Shown here: in pieces, positions 44,571-53,203 of the stretch
How the letters are laid out: every line of letters begins with the position of its first letter
Numbering within the stretch: position 1 is the stretch's first letter
Assembly (NCBI GenBank): GCA_963763485.1
Contig: CAVXOW010000005.1
Location: forward strand, 1,488,001-1,552,000
Length of the DNA: 64,000 nucleotides
From: CAWCKS01 sp963763485
GTDB taxonomy: Bacteria; Pseudomonadota; Alphaproteobacteria; Rhizobiales; Xanthobacteraceae
Direction of reading: 5' to 3'
Translations under genes and position numbers: made by a program
Notes under the pieces: generated by a model
Database searches by the model: none
What the model was told of the DNA's origin: nothing
What the model saw: the letters and a program-made list of their open reading frames with translations, nothing else

Positions 44571-45485
44571 CTACGGCCAGCGCCGGGTCGGGAGCATCAC
44601 ACGATGCTCATCAAGATGTCCCGCAAGCGACGACTCCGAGACGATTGAACGGAGCGCCCAGAGGCGCGCTGCGCCGGCCGCCGCGACGCCACCGCGCAAC
44701 CCCTCGAACAGCGCCTTTGCCGCGCGCAACGGGGCCGTGACCCGCCACGAGACCGAGTGTTCGTATGACGCCCGCACGCGGTTGATCTCTTCGGCCTGCT
44801 CCAGGTTGACGAAGTGGTCAAATACGTTCGGCGGGACCGCGAGCACGGCGGCGCGATTGCGATGTTCGTTCGCGATGTAGAAGCGGTTCAGCCCGTCGAA
44901 ATAGGCGAACGCATAGTCGGCATTGAGAAGCAGGTACTCCCAGGCGGACGCGTTGATCTCCTGAGTGAGCGGCCTCGTGGCCTCGACCACGACGATCCAC
45001 GGGCGAAACCGTCCAAAATCCATTCCCGACAAGACCAGTTGTTCGGCGCCCTCGACATCGATTTTGAGGAAGTGAATCTCGGGTGGCGCAAACTCGTCCA
45101 GGACCTCGGCCAGGGTGGCAGTACGGGCCGCGGTCTTGCGTGCAACAAATCCGCACTTGGCATGCTGTCGCGCCACAACGGCGTCGAGCGTCGACAATCC
45201 GGAGCCGGCGATCTCGTAGAACTCGGTCATGCCCCGCGAACGATCCGCGAGTGCGACGCCAAGATTGATGTCGCGCGGACGCTGCGTGATGAAATTCTCG
45301 AGGAGGGTTGTGACCGGCTCGACGTTCATGCCACGCCAACCGCGCTCATAGAACGCGCGCGTCACCGAGTGGCGCGTCGGATGATAGGCGCCGCAGTCGA
45401 CGTAGAACCCGCGCCCGACATCCTTCAGCGCACGCCAGAGGACGACGTCCTCGCAGTTCTGGGCGTAACTGACAAAATAACTCAT
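44571..45485 (-). CDS. FkbM-family methyltransferase
   Basis: This 304-residue protein contains the FkbM domain: SYAQNCEDVVLWRALKDVGRG, then FYVDCGAYHPTRHSVTRAFY (motif I), HFLKIDVEGAEQLVLSGMDF (the IDVEGAE signature), and VVVEATRPL. FkbM proteins O-methylate sugars or polyketides. The tail (residues 230-304) is a coiled-coil-like stretch. It is convergent with the membrane protein gene and followed on the same strand, upstream, by the transporter operon. It could be the methyl cap that stops chain growth in an ABC-dependent O-antigen system, which is an inference. Confidence 0.85.
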   Translation of the reverse strand: MSYFVSYAQNCEDVVLWRALKDVGRGFYVDCGAYHPTRHSVTRAFYERGWRGMNVEPVTTLLENFITQRPRDINLGVALADRSRGMTEFYEIAGSGLSTLDAVVARQHAKCGFVARKTAARTATLAEVLDEFAPPEIHFLKIDVEGAEQLVLSGMDFGRFRPWIVVVEATRPLTQEINASAWEYLLLNADYAFAYFDGLNRFYIANEHRNRAAVLAVPPNVFDHFVNLEQAEEINRVRASYEHSVSWRVTAPLRAAKALFEGLRGGVAAAGAARLWALRSIVSESSLAGHLDEHRVMLPTRRWP

Positions 45486-45669
45486 GAACCCACTTTAACC
45501 CGCTTTCTCGATGCCGGTCACTCCGCCTTTTTAGTCCCTCAAGCCGGTCGAAATGGTGCGGGAATTATGGTAAATGGAAGGTCAAATTTCACCTGACTTG
45601 TCCGTGACTTGGAGGACGCCGGCCGCCCGCCGCTTGGCGTCAGTCGCATCCTGTGGGATTTGCGGAAGA

Positions 45670-45793
45670 TCAGGCCGCGACGCCGGTCTGACTGGCGTGG
45701 ATGAAGTCGTTGATCGCGCCAAATTGCCCGATTTGCCCTGGGTTGAGCCAAAGAGCCTCATTGCAGCGCTGTTGGCAGATAGCGAAATCGTGA
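45670..45793 (-). pseudogene. C-terminal remnant of a second Wzt-like ATPase
   Basis: The minus strand encodes about 40 codons, HDFAICQQRCNEALWLNPGQ and on, ending at TGA 45670. It parallels the end of the intact Wzt immediately upstream, which reads HDLQICQQWCNKAVWLDQGQ. The similarity begins exactly at the His-Asp switch motif and fails before it. A second ATPase gene was probably lost here by deletion, leaving its tail. Confidence 0.75.
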
Positions 45794-45817
45794 GGGAGTT
45801 CCCGCTCCGCGGTACAA

Positions 45818-46603
45818 TCACGCAGCGGTTGCGGTCGCGTAGTAGGCGGTAGTCACCTCTTCGACGTCGCCGACCTGCACGATTTGACCCTGATCGAGCC
45901 ACACGGCCTTGTTGCACCACTGCTGGCAGATTTGGAGATCGTGTGAGGCCAACACCATGACTGCAGCCTTGTCGATGAACTTGGCGATCCGCTGCCGCGC
46001 GTGGGTCATGAAGCCCGCGTCGCCTGCGACGATCCACTCGTCCATCAGCAGCACCTCCGGCTCGAAGCAGGTCGCGACCGCAAAAGTGAGGCGCAGCATC
46101 ATGCCTGCAGAATAGGTTCGCACCGGCATTTCGAGATAATCGTTGAGTCCGGTAAACTCGGCAATGCCGGGCAACTTCTCTTCGATCTCGCCTGGCGTCA
46201 TGCCGAGAATGAGCCCGCGCAAACGGATGTTGTCGTAGCCGGTGAGCTCGTGGTCGATGCCGAGCGAGATGTCGAACATCGGCGAGATACGGCCGCGCAC
46301 GGTGACCTTGCCGGCCGTCGGCTCGTAGATGCCAGCCATCACTCGCAACAGCGTGGTCTTGCCGGCGCCGTTCGGGCCGATCAGCGCAAGACGATCGCCG
46401 ACGTTCAGTGATAGCGAGATATTGCGCAGCGCCTCGACGATGATGCGATGACTGGCATCCGTGCCAATCCGGCCGCCGGAGCCGCGAAACAGCAGGCTTT
46501 TCTTCAGCGAGCGCGAGCCGCCGTGATAGAGCGGGAAGGAGATACTGACATCATCAAGTGCGATGGTCGCAGAGGATGCGGTGTTGCTGGCAACGGCAGA
46601 CAT
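45818..46603 (-). CDS. wzt: Wzt-type polysaccharide export ATPase
   Basis: From the ATG at 46603 the protein has about 261 residues. Walker A is LIGPNGAGKTTLL, the signature TYSAGMMLRLTFA, Walker B VLLMDEWIV and the switch His in LASHDLQICQQ. There is no C-terminal carbohydrate-binding domain of the kind found in the longer Wzt proteins, so polymer recognition must come from elsewhere. It powers export of a lipid-linked polysaccharide with the adjacent Wzm. The gene follows wzm by six bases. Confidence 0.9.
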   Translation of the reverse strand: MSAVASNTASSATIALDDVSISFPLYHGGSRSLKKSLLFRGSGGRIGTDASHRIIVEALRNISLSLNVGDRLALIGPNGAGKTTLLRVMAGIYEPTAGKVTVRGRISPMFDISLGIDHELTGYDNIRLRGLILGMTPGEIEEKLPGIAEFTGLNDYLEMPVRTYSAGMMLRLTFAVATCFEPEVLLMDEWIVAGDAGFMTHARQRIAKFIDKAAVMVLASHDLQICQQWCNKAVWLDQGQIVQVGDVEEVTTAYYATATAA

Positions 46604-46609
46604 GAGCAA

Positions 46610-47470
46610 TCAGATCCAGTAGGAGATCCGCACCCTGAAGCGCGCAAAGAAGGCGAGCGCAACAATCAGATTGAGCGCGGTGACGCCGAGTACGACCATG
46701 TAGTTGAGGGTTGTCGGTACGGCGCCGAGCAGTGGGGCGCGCACGACCTCGATCAGGTGCTGAAACGGGTTCAACAGGGCGATATATTCGTGCCCCTTGA
46801 GCACCTCGGGCTTGAACATGATCGGAGTGATGAAGAACACGATTTGAATGAAGCTGGCGATGATCGGGGGAATGTCACGGAAGCGGGCCGCGATCATGCC
46901 GGTGTAAAGCGTCGTGAGTGCGCCGTTCAAACAGAGCAGGGCGAAGCCCGGAATTGCCAGCAGCCCTGCCCAACCCGGCGTCGTCCAGAAGAAGATCAGG
47001 ACGCCGAAATAGATCACGAAGTTATGGGCCAAGATGATCACCTTGCTCCAGATGAACCGATAGACGTAGAGGGAGTAAGGCAATCGAATCTGCTTGATGT
47101 AGGATTCCGAACCCGTGAACAGGGTACCGGCCTCGGTGATGATGGTCGAGATGAAAGCCCAGACCAGCAAGCCGACGCAGAGGAACGGAATGAACTCTGC
47201 AACCGGGATGGCGAAGATCTTCGAATAGACGAAGCCGAGCATCATCACCATGATCGCCATGCTTGCCGTCAGCCAGAACGGCCCGAGCAACGATCGCCGG
47301 TAGCGCTGCAGAATGTCATTCCAGCCGAGCCGGATCCACAATCGCCACATCGCAAGACCGCCGGTGATGTCCTCGAACGCCAGCCGGACGCCATGCGGGT
47401 CGTGACCGCGCAGCACGAGCTCGACGGCCTTCGGCGCAGTGAGCGTCTGGAGGGGGGTGGACATCGTCAT
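46610..47470 (-). CDS. wzm: Wzm-type polysaccharide export permease
   Basis: This 286-residue ABC-2 permease has about six membrane segments between residues 55 and 285. The N-terminal amphipathic segment (LWIRLGWNDILQRYRRSLLG, then PFWLTASMAIMVMMLGFVYS) is typical of Wzm/KpsM. It forms the channel through which the O-antigen or other polysaccharide crosses the inner membrane. It is the first gene of the exporter pair and its partner wzt starts right after it. Confidence 0.9.
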   Translation of the reverse strand: MTMSTPLQTLTAPKAVELVLRGHDPHGVRLAFEDITGGLAMWRLWIRLGWNDILQRYRRSLLGPFWLTASMAIMVMMLGFVYSKIFAIPVAEFIPFLCVGLLVWAFISTIITEAGTLFTGSESYIKQIRLPYSLYVYRFIWSKVIILAHNFVIYFGVLIFFWTTPGWAGLLAIPGFALLCLNGALTTLYTGMIAARFRDIPPIIASFIQIVFFITPIMFKPEVLKGHEYIALLNPFQHLIEVVRAPLLGAVPTTLNYMVVLGVTALNLIVALAFFARFRVRISYWI

Positions 47471-47525
47471 GGCTGGTTCGCAGAGTTGCCTTTTGCCGCA
47501 GATTTCGCCGCTGATCTAGCGCGTT

Positions 47526-48725
47526 TTAGGACGCAATACATCTGCTTTGGGCGAGCTTTTGGTAGAGATTTTCGACCCGCCGGACATAAACGTCCTGATC
47601 GTATTCGCTTGCCGCCCGCGTCTGCGCCGCTTGACCGAGGCGCGCGGCAAGTGCTCGATCGTCGAGCAGCGTCTGCAATGCGCCGGCAAGGGCGACAGCG
47701 TCGTTCGGCGGCACGGTCAGGCCCTCGAGATTGTGGCGCGCCACCTTCGGCACCGTGGTCGGAAGTTCCGTATTGACGACCGGGCGCCCGGCCGCCATCG
47801 CCTCGACCTGAGCCAGGCCGAACGCCTCGGCGATTGTGTTCGATGGCATGACGAAGACGTCGGCCGCGTGAACGACGGCTCTTGCCTGGGCGCGCGGCAG
47901 CCGGCCGGCGAAGGTGACACGATCAGCGATCCCGAGGTCACGCGCAAGGCCGGCCAGCTGATCGCGCAAGGGACCATCGCCGACGATGATCAGATGAACG
48001 TTGCCGACGCGCGCCATCGCCCGCAGCAGCACGTCATATCCCTTATAGGGCACGAGACGTCCGAGTGCCGCGATCAGCCTTGGATGTCTTTCACGCAGCT
48101 CTGCGACCGCCGCGTGCTCGCTGTCGTCAAGCGAGCGCCAGTACGCGGTATCGATGCCGTATGGAATTGCCACGCACTTCGCCGCCAGCCGCCGCAGGAA
48201 GGGTGAGTTCTCTGCCATGATCGCGTCGGAGACAATGATCGCATCGGCCCGCGCCAGCGTGCGCTCGAATATCGGCGTTAGCAGACGTTTCAAAAGCGAC
48301 CGGCCGACGATCTCTGCGTGCCAGTAGACGATCAGCGCGGTACGTTTCGGCAGCCCGAACGCTGCGATCGCTAGATCGGTCAGCGGGAACGGCACATGAT
48401 GCACAAGAATGTCGGTCTTTCTCGCCCGGGCGATGACCCAGAGTGGAAAGCTCGGCGCAACTGGTAGCGAGAAAATATCGCCCAGCGAGGAGACCGCCGT
48501 GACCGGCGTTGCCCCGTCGGTCAGACGGCGAAACCAGCCGCGCCTGCGCGCGGTCAAAACCTCATTGTCGATGCCGGGACCTGATCTGGCGGTCAGCACG
48601 GAAATCACGGCCGGAACGCCGCCGTCGGCCTCGGGCTTGTAAATCTTGTAGGTATGCAGCACGCGGGTTTTTTTCGTACCCACTGCCGCGGTTGTCGCGC
48701 GCGCCGCTGTGCCGGCAGCGGACAT
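47526..48725 (-). CDS. GT4-family glycosyltransferase
   Basis: This 399-residue retaining GT4 enzyme has a GT-B fold. The C-terminal domain contains LGRLVPYKGYDVLLRAM and the acid motif IAEAFGLAQVEAMAAGRPV with the EX7E pair. The N-terminal 20 residues are basic and hydrophobic. It transfers a sugar, possibly mannose or rhamnose given the GDP-mannose genes next to it, onto the lipid-linked chain. It begins two bases upstream of the Gmd-like gene's end on the same transcript. Confidence 0.88.
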   Translation of the reverse strand: MSAAGTAARATTAAVGTKKTRVLHTYKIYKPEADGGVPAVISVLTARSGPGIDNEVLTARRRGWFRRLTDGATPVTAVSSLGDIFSLPVAPSFPLWVIARARKTDILVHHVPFPLTDLAIAAFGLPKRTALIVYWHAEIVGRSLLKRLLTPIFERTLARADAIIVSDAIMAENSPFLRRLAAKCVAIPYGIDTAYWRSLDDSEHAAVAELRERHPRLIAALGRLVPYKGYDVLLRAMARVGNVHLIIVGDGPLRDQLAGLARDLGIADRVTFAGRLPRAQARAVVHAADVFVMPSNTIAEAFGLAQVEAMAAGRPVVNTELPTTVPKVARHNLEGLTVPPNDAVALAGALQTLLDDRALAARLGQAAQTRAASEYDQDVYVRRVENLYQKLAQSRCIAS

Positions 48726-48726
48726 C

Positions 48727-49719
48727 TCAGCGCCCCGACCGGATCGCTTCGATCCGGTGCTCGACCATCGATTTTACGAGTTCATTGAAGCTCATCGTCG
48801 GCCGCCAGCCGAAGCGACCGCGTAGCTTTGAGGCGTCTGCACAGATCACCGGAGCATCGACGCGGCGAGCCCGGGAGTCGTCCTGAACAACGTGGTCTTT
48901 CCAGTCAAGCCTGACCACATTGAAGGCGACCTCGCAGAATTCCTCGATCGAGTGGCACTCGCCGGTGCCGACAACGTAGTCATCAGCCGTATCGCTCTGA
49001 AGCATGGCATGGATCGCCGCGGCATAGTCGCCGGCGAAGCCGAAGTCGCGCTTGACTCCGAGATTGCCCAGCTTGACTCTACCACCACTCAGTAGAGGTT
49101 CGCCGAACTCGTCCTTCTCTTTCGTCGTGGTCAGGCCGAGATGCAACGCTGCCGCGGCGTGCGCGATCTTTTGCGACACGAAGGATAGTGGCCGCCGTGG
49201 ACTCTCGTGGTTGAACAGAATGCCGGATGAGAGGTGTAGTTTGTATTCCTCGCGATAAGCGCCGACAATGCGATGTGCGTAGTACTTGGCGATACCGTAG
49301 GGCGTGCGTGGATCGCAACGGGTGGTTTCGTTTTGCTCCGCTCCCGCGTTGTCGCCGTAGATCTCGCCTGAGGATGCCTGAAAGAACCGGCTCTTCGGGG
49401 AGTGGCGCCGGATCAGCTCGCAAATCTGCTGCGGCACAAAGGCGTTGAGCTGCGCTGCCTCGATCGGGTTGCTCCACGACAGAAGCGTGCGCGAGATGGC
49501 CGCGAGATTATAGATTTCGTCGGCGGAGTTCGTCGTGATCAAGCGCTCGAGGAATGCGGGGTCGGTGAGATCGCCGACGTGCCAAGTGATGCCGGAACGA
49601 CTGTCGGCGGCCTGTTGCCGGGACTGGGCGTGAACCTCGTATCCGCGCGCCAGCAGCAGATCGATCAGGTACGAACCGTCCTGCCCAGTGCCACCGGTCA
49701 CCAGCGCGCGCTTGGCCAA
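48727..49719 (-). CDS. Gmd-like NAD-dependent sugar-nucleotide epimerase/dehydratase
   Basis: This 330-residue extended SDR is a paralogue of the GDP-mannose 4,6-dehydratase encoded upstream. It has TGGTGQDGSYLIDLLLARGY, SSGEIYG with DPRTPYGIAKYYAH (the YxxxK pair), and RDFGFAGDYAAAIHAML. Two such genes side by side suggest that this one acts on the 4-keto intermediate made by Gmd, as Rmd does in GDP-D-rhamnose synthesis, or that it is a second dehydratase. The identity cannot be settled by reading. Confidence 0.75.
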   Translation of the reverse strand: MAKRALVTGGTGQDGSYLIDLLLARGYEVHAQSRQQAADSRSGITWHVGDLTDPAFLERLITTNSADEIYNLAAISRTLLSWSNPIEAAQLNAFVPQQICELIRRHSPKSRFFQASSGEIYGDNAGAEQNETTRCDPRTPYGIAKYYAHRIVGAYREEYKLHLSSGILFNHESPRRPLSFVSQKIAHAAAALHLGLTTTKEKDEFGEPLLSGGRVKLGNLGVKRDFGFAGDYAAAIHAMLQSDTADDYVVGTGECHSIEEFCEVAFNVVRLDWKDHVVQDDSRARRVDAPVICADASKLRGRFGWRPTMSFNELVKSMVEHRIEAIRSGR

Positions 49720-49772
49720 GGCAATTCCCTCGCGTGGTGATGCATCCGCGACTGCGTTTCGTGGTGAAGCAT

Positions 49773-50864
49773 CTATTCGTTGTGGTTGTAGTGCCTGAAG
49801 CCGTGCTGCTTGACGAGCTCGTCACGGCGCGCCGATGTGAGATCCTCACGCATCATCTCGGCGACCAGCGACTTGAACGATGTCTTCGGCGTCCAGCCGA
49901 GCCTCTGCTTCGCTTTCGAGGCATCGCCGAGCAGCGTTTCGACTTCGGCCGGACGGAAGTAGCGCGGATCGACCTCGACCAGGCATTTCCCGGTGCCGAT
50001 GTCGTAACCCTTCTCGTCCACGCCGTCGCCCTGCCAGCGCATGTCGATGCCGATCTCCTTGGCCGCAAGCTCGACAAACTCGCGCACCGTGTGCTGCTCG
50101 CCGGTCGCAATCACGAAATCTTCCGGCTTGTCCTGTTGCAACATCAACCATTGCATCTCGACATAGTCGCGTGCGTGGCCCCAGTCGCGCGCCGCGTTGA
50201 GATTGCCGAGGTAAAGCTTGTCCTGCAGCCCGAGCTTGATGCGCGCCAGCGCGCGGGTGATCTTGCGGGTGACGAAGGTCTCGCCACGGACCGGCAACTC
50301 GTGGTTGAACAGAATACCATTGCAGGCATAGATACCGTAGGCCTCGCGGTAATTCACCGTGATCCAGTAGGCGTAAAGCTTTGCGATCGAGTAGGGCGAA
50401 CGCGGATAGAACGGTGTGCTCTCCGTCTGCGGCACCTCGCGCACCAGACCGTACAGCTCTGACGTCGAGGCCTGATAGAAGCGTGACTTCTTCTGCAGTC
50501 CGAGGATGCGGATCGTCTCGAGCAGCCGCAGCGTGCCGAGTGCGTCGGCGTTTGCGGTGTATTCGGGTTCCTCGAACGACACTGCGACATGACTCTGTGC
50601 GGCGTTGTTGTAGATCTCGTCCGGCTGCACCTGCTGGACGATGCGCATCAGACTCGAGGAGTCCGTCATGTCGCCATGATGCAACGTGAGGTCGGACCCC
50701 TTCACATGCGGGTCGTGGTAGAGGTGATCGATCCGGTCGGTGTTGAACAGCGAGGATCGCCGCTTGACGCCGTGGACCTCATATCCTTTGGCCAGCAGGA
50801 ACTCGGCAAGGTAAGAGCCGTCCTGTCCCGTAATACCGGTGATGAGCGCAACTTTCTTGGCCAT
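49773..50864 (-). CDS. gmd: GDP-mannose 4,6-dehydratase
   Basis: The ATG at 50864 gives 363 residues. Diagnostic segments are ITGITGQDGSYLAEFLLAKG, RRSSLFNTDRIDHLY, and NAAQSHVAVSFEEPEYTA, then ASTSELYGLVREVPQ and the SPYSIAKLYAYW catalytic pair. GDP-mannose is dehydrated to GDP-4-keto-6-deoxymannose, the branch point to GDP-rhamnose, fucose or perosamine. Substrate comes from the ManC-type enzyme encoded at 56880-58301. An open frame upstream to 51011 is not part of the family. Confidence 0.95.
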   Translation of the reverse strand: MAKKVALITGITGQDGSYLAEFLLAKGYEVHGVKRRSSLFNTDRIDHLYHDPHVKGSDLTLHHGDMTDSSSLMRIVQQVQPDEIYNNAAQSHVAVSFEEPEYTANADALGTLRLLETIRILGLQKKSRFYQASTSELYGLVREVPQTESTPFYPRSPYSIAKLYAYWITVNYREAYGIYACNGILFNHELPVRGETFVTRKITRALARIKLGLQDKLYLGNLNAARDWGHARDYVEMQWLMLQQDKPEDFVIATGEQHTVREFVELAAKEIGIDMRWQGDGVDEKGYDIGTGKCLVEVDPRYFRPAEVETLLGDASKAKQRLGWTPKTSFKSLVAEMMREDLTSARRDELVKQHGFRHYNHNE

Positions 50865-51061
50865 TATCGCAAGAATTCCTGAACGTGCGAAAAAACCGCT
50901 TTTCTTGGGCGCCTTATACAGTCCCGATACAGGGCCAACAATGGGTGCGTGGTCGCCTTCGAGGCCGAATTTGTCCGGCAATGGGTGCTTGCCTGTCCTT
51001 CCTTGGTGCAAATCAGAACGATAAGGTGATGCCGCCTTGGAGGCTTCAAAACGGCCTCGCC

Positions 51062-52201
51062 ATGACAGCCCGCCCTGACAGTACCCGTCCAGCCATGATC
51101 AAACTTGCCGTGCGCGCCGCCGGGCGACTGGTGCGCGACAGCCAGCGCTGGCTGGACCTTCGCATCATGGCCACCAAGCAGCGTCGCGTGTTCAGGGGCG
51201 ACCACGTCGCGGTGGCCGGTTTCTTTGGAACCAATACCGGCCTGAGCCGGGCCGCGCAGCTGATCGCGCTGTCGCTGGAAAAGGCAGGCTCCCGGGTGAT
51301 CCGCGTCGATCTTGCGCCGCTGTTCAGCCGCGACCCCATCGTCAACGCGGGCTTTGTGTCGCCGATCGAGTGCATGAAGCGCAACTGCTCCGATCTTGTC
51401 TACGTGGCCAATCCGCATTGCGACATTCTCAGCGCCTTCCGGGCGAACTGGCTCGTTGAGCGATGCGTCGTGGGTCACTGGATTTGGGAGCTCGAGCGCG
51501 TGCCGAGGGCCTGGCTTGAGCAAGCCCATCTCTATGACGAGATCTGGGCGCCGACCGATCTGGTCAGAGCGGCGATCGGTCCGGCCGCGGTACGGACGTT
51601 TTCGTACGCTCCGGAAAACGATCCGTTCACAAGACCGACGGGCGAACAGCGGACGTCGCTGCGCTCGGCCCTTGCGGTTGACGCGGCGACCTTTGTGGTC
51701 GGTTACTCGTTCTCGGTGTTGTCGAATTACTATCGCAAGAATCCCGAGGATGCGGTGAAGGCGTTTCGCCAGGCCTTTCCCGTCGAAAACGATGTTGCCC
51801 TGGTCATCCGCTGCCCCGACATCGATATGTGCCCCCACGAATGCACGATGCTGGAGCGGCAGATCGGGTCCGATGATCGCATCATGATATTGCGCAAGGA
51901 CGGCATCGCGCAGTTCTATGCGGCGATCGATCTCTATCTGTCGACCTCGCGGGCCGAAGGCTACGGCCTGAATCTCGTTGAAGCCGCGCAATGCGGGCTT
52001 CCGGTGGTCACGACCGGCTGGCGCGTCCCGCCCGATATCGCTGACCTGCCGCAGGTCGAGCCCGTCCCCTTCGCGCTGATCGACGTGGTCGATCCTCAGG
52101 GGCACTATTCCGACGTTGCCGGAGCACAATGGGCTTCGCCGGATCTTGGCGACGTGGCCAAGCGGCTTCGCGCCCATCGCAGCGAGTTTTCAGCTCGATA
52201 G
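51062..52201 (+). CDS. GT4-like glycosyltransferase
   Basis: The start is taken at the ATG at 51062 (379 residues), though an earlier in-frame start exists. The N-terminal domain has VAVAGFFGTNTGLSRAAQLI, and the C-terminal domain has STSRAEGYGLNLVEAAQCGL with EX7E, followed by PVVTTGWRVPPD. This is the GT-B pattern. It is divergent from gmd and ends 15 bases before the methyltransferase gene that runs toward it. Confidence 0.82.
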   Translation: MTARPDSTRPAMIKLAVRAAGRLVRDSQRWLDLRIMATKQRRVFRGDHVAVAGFFGTNTGLSRAAQLIALSLEKAGSRVIRVDLAPLFSRDPIVNAGFVSPIECMKRNCSDLVYVANPHCDILSAFRANWLVERCVVGHWIWELERVPRAWLEQAHLYDEIWAPTDLVRAAIGPAAVRTFSYAPENDPFTRPTGEQRTSLRSALAVDAATFVVGYSFSVLSNYYRKNPEDAVKAFRQAFPVENDVALVIRCPDIDMCPHECTMLERQIGSDDRIMILRKDGIAQFYAAIDLYLSTSRAEGYGLNLVEAAQCGLPVVTTGWRVPPDIADLPQVEPVPFALIDVVDPQGHYSDVAGAQWASPDLGDVAKRLRAHRSEFSAR

Positions 52202-52215
52202 CGCAGCGGCCAAAC

Positions 52216-53196
52216 CTATCGATTTCTCGGCGGCAACAGCGTCGATCGCAGGCGCGAGGCGGCTCTCCGCCAAAGCGGGCGCGGCGCGGGCTTCGCCATC
52301 GCTGCCGGCTGCGCGGCCAGGAACTGCGCATCCGCTTCGTGCGGCCTGACCGCCTCCCACACCGACGCCCAGCCGAGCCCCGGAATGACATGCTTGATTG
52401 CGGTCCATCCGGTTCGCGCCAGCGCCTCGCGAAAATAGGAATCGTTGAAGCCGAGCTCGAGCCATTTGTTGGCGCGGATCGCCCACAGCGACTTGCCATC
52501 CATGCGCAGGCCCCATGGAATTGGAAAATCGCCGACAATCGGCTCAGCGCCGAAATAGATCCTGCCGCCGGGCTTCACCGCGGTCTGCAGCGCGCGCAAC
52601 AGCCGCATATGATCGGAACAGTGATGGAAGCTCTCGAAGAAGATGGCGGCATCGAACGGCTCGGTGACGGTCTCGGCCCACATGAAGTCGGCGTTGATGA
52701 CGGTGATGTCGAGCTCATGGCGCTTCGCGCGCAGCTCCAGCAGGTCGCAGAAGTCACTTTCGATGTCGAGCGCGGTCATGCGCAATCCGCTGAGCGCCAT
52801 CGCAATCGTGGTGTTGCCCCAGCCGGCACCGAATTCAAGGACGCGAGCGCCAGGCGCGAGATTCAATGCGTAAAGCAGTGAGCCCAGGCCCATGGTGAAG
52901 AAGCCGACGGTCTTGCAGCTTCCGGTGTAATAGGGAAACGGCTGACGGTCGGCCTTGGCGACGTCGAACTTGGTCTTCTCGTTCTTGGTTTCGTAACTGA
53001 TGCCGGTGAGGCGTTGGTACATCGCCATCTGGACATCGCGATATTCCGCGCTGAACGGGTCTGGGGGAACATGCTGCGAGAAATCCATGCGAAAGGTCGA
53101 GAACACCTGGCGCAGCGCCGCGTCCGAAACTCTGCCGGCCGCGTCACACTCGGCGAGCTTTTCGTCCAGTTGATCGAGCGTGGTGAGGGTCTGCAT
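52216..53196 (-). CDS. Class I SAM-dependent methyltransferase
   Basis: The ATG at 53196 gives 326 residues. Motif I is RVLEFGAGWGNTTIAMALSG, the acid motif ALDIESDF, and post-motif I FDAAIFFESFHHCSDHM. The first 100 residues form an extra helical domain. It lies seven bases downstream of the 1218-residue glycosyltransferase gene on the same strand and is probably translated with it. It may modify the sugar chain or its end. Confidence 0.82.
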   Translation of the reverse strand: MQTLTTLDQLDEKLAECDAAGRVSDAALRQVFSTFRMDFSQHVPPDPFSAEYRDVQMAMYQRLTGISYETKNEKTKFDVAKADRQPFPYYTGSCKTVGFFTMGLGSLLYALNLAPGARVLEFGAGWGNTTIAMALSGLRMTALDIESDFCDLLELRAKRHELDITVINADFMWAETVTEPFDAAIFFESFHHCSDHMRLLRALQTAVKPGGRIYFGAEPIVGDFPIPWGLRMDGKSLWAIRANKWLELGFNDSYFREALARTGWTAIKHVIPGLGWASVWEAVRPHEADAQFLAAQPAAMAKPAPRPLWRRAASRLRSTLLPPRNR

Positions 53197-53203
53197 CGCA
53201 GTA

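Noticed and set aside
46448..47776. A 442-residue plus-strand frame over wzt/wzm
   Set aside because: It lies antisense to clear ABC motifs and is rich in charged low-complexity residues.
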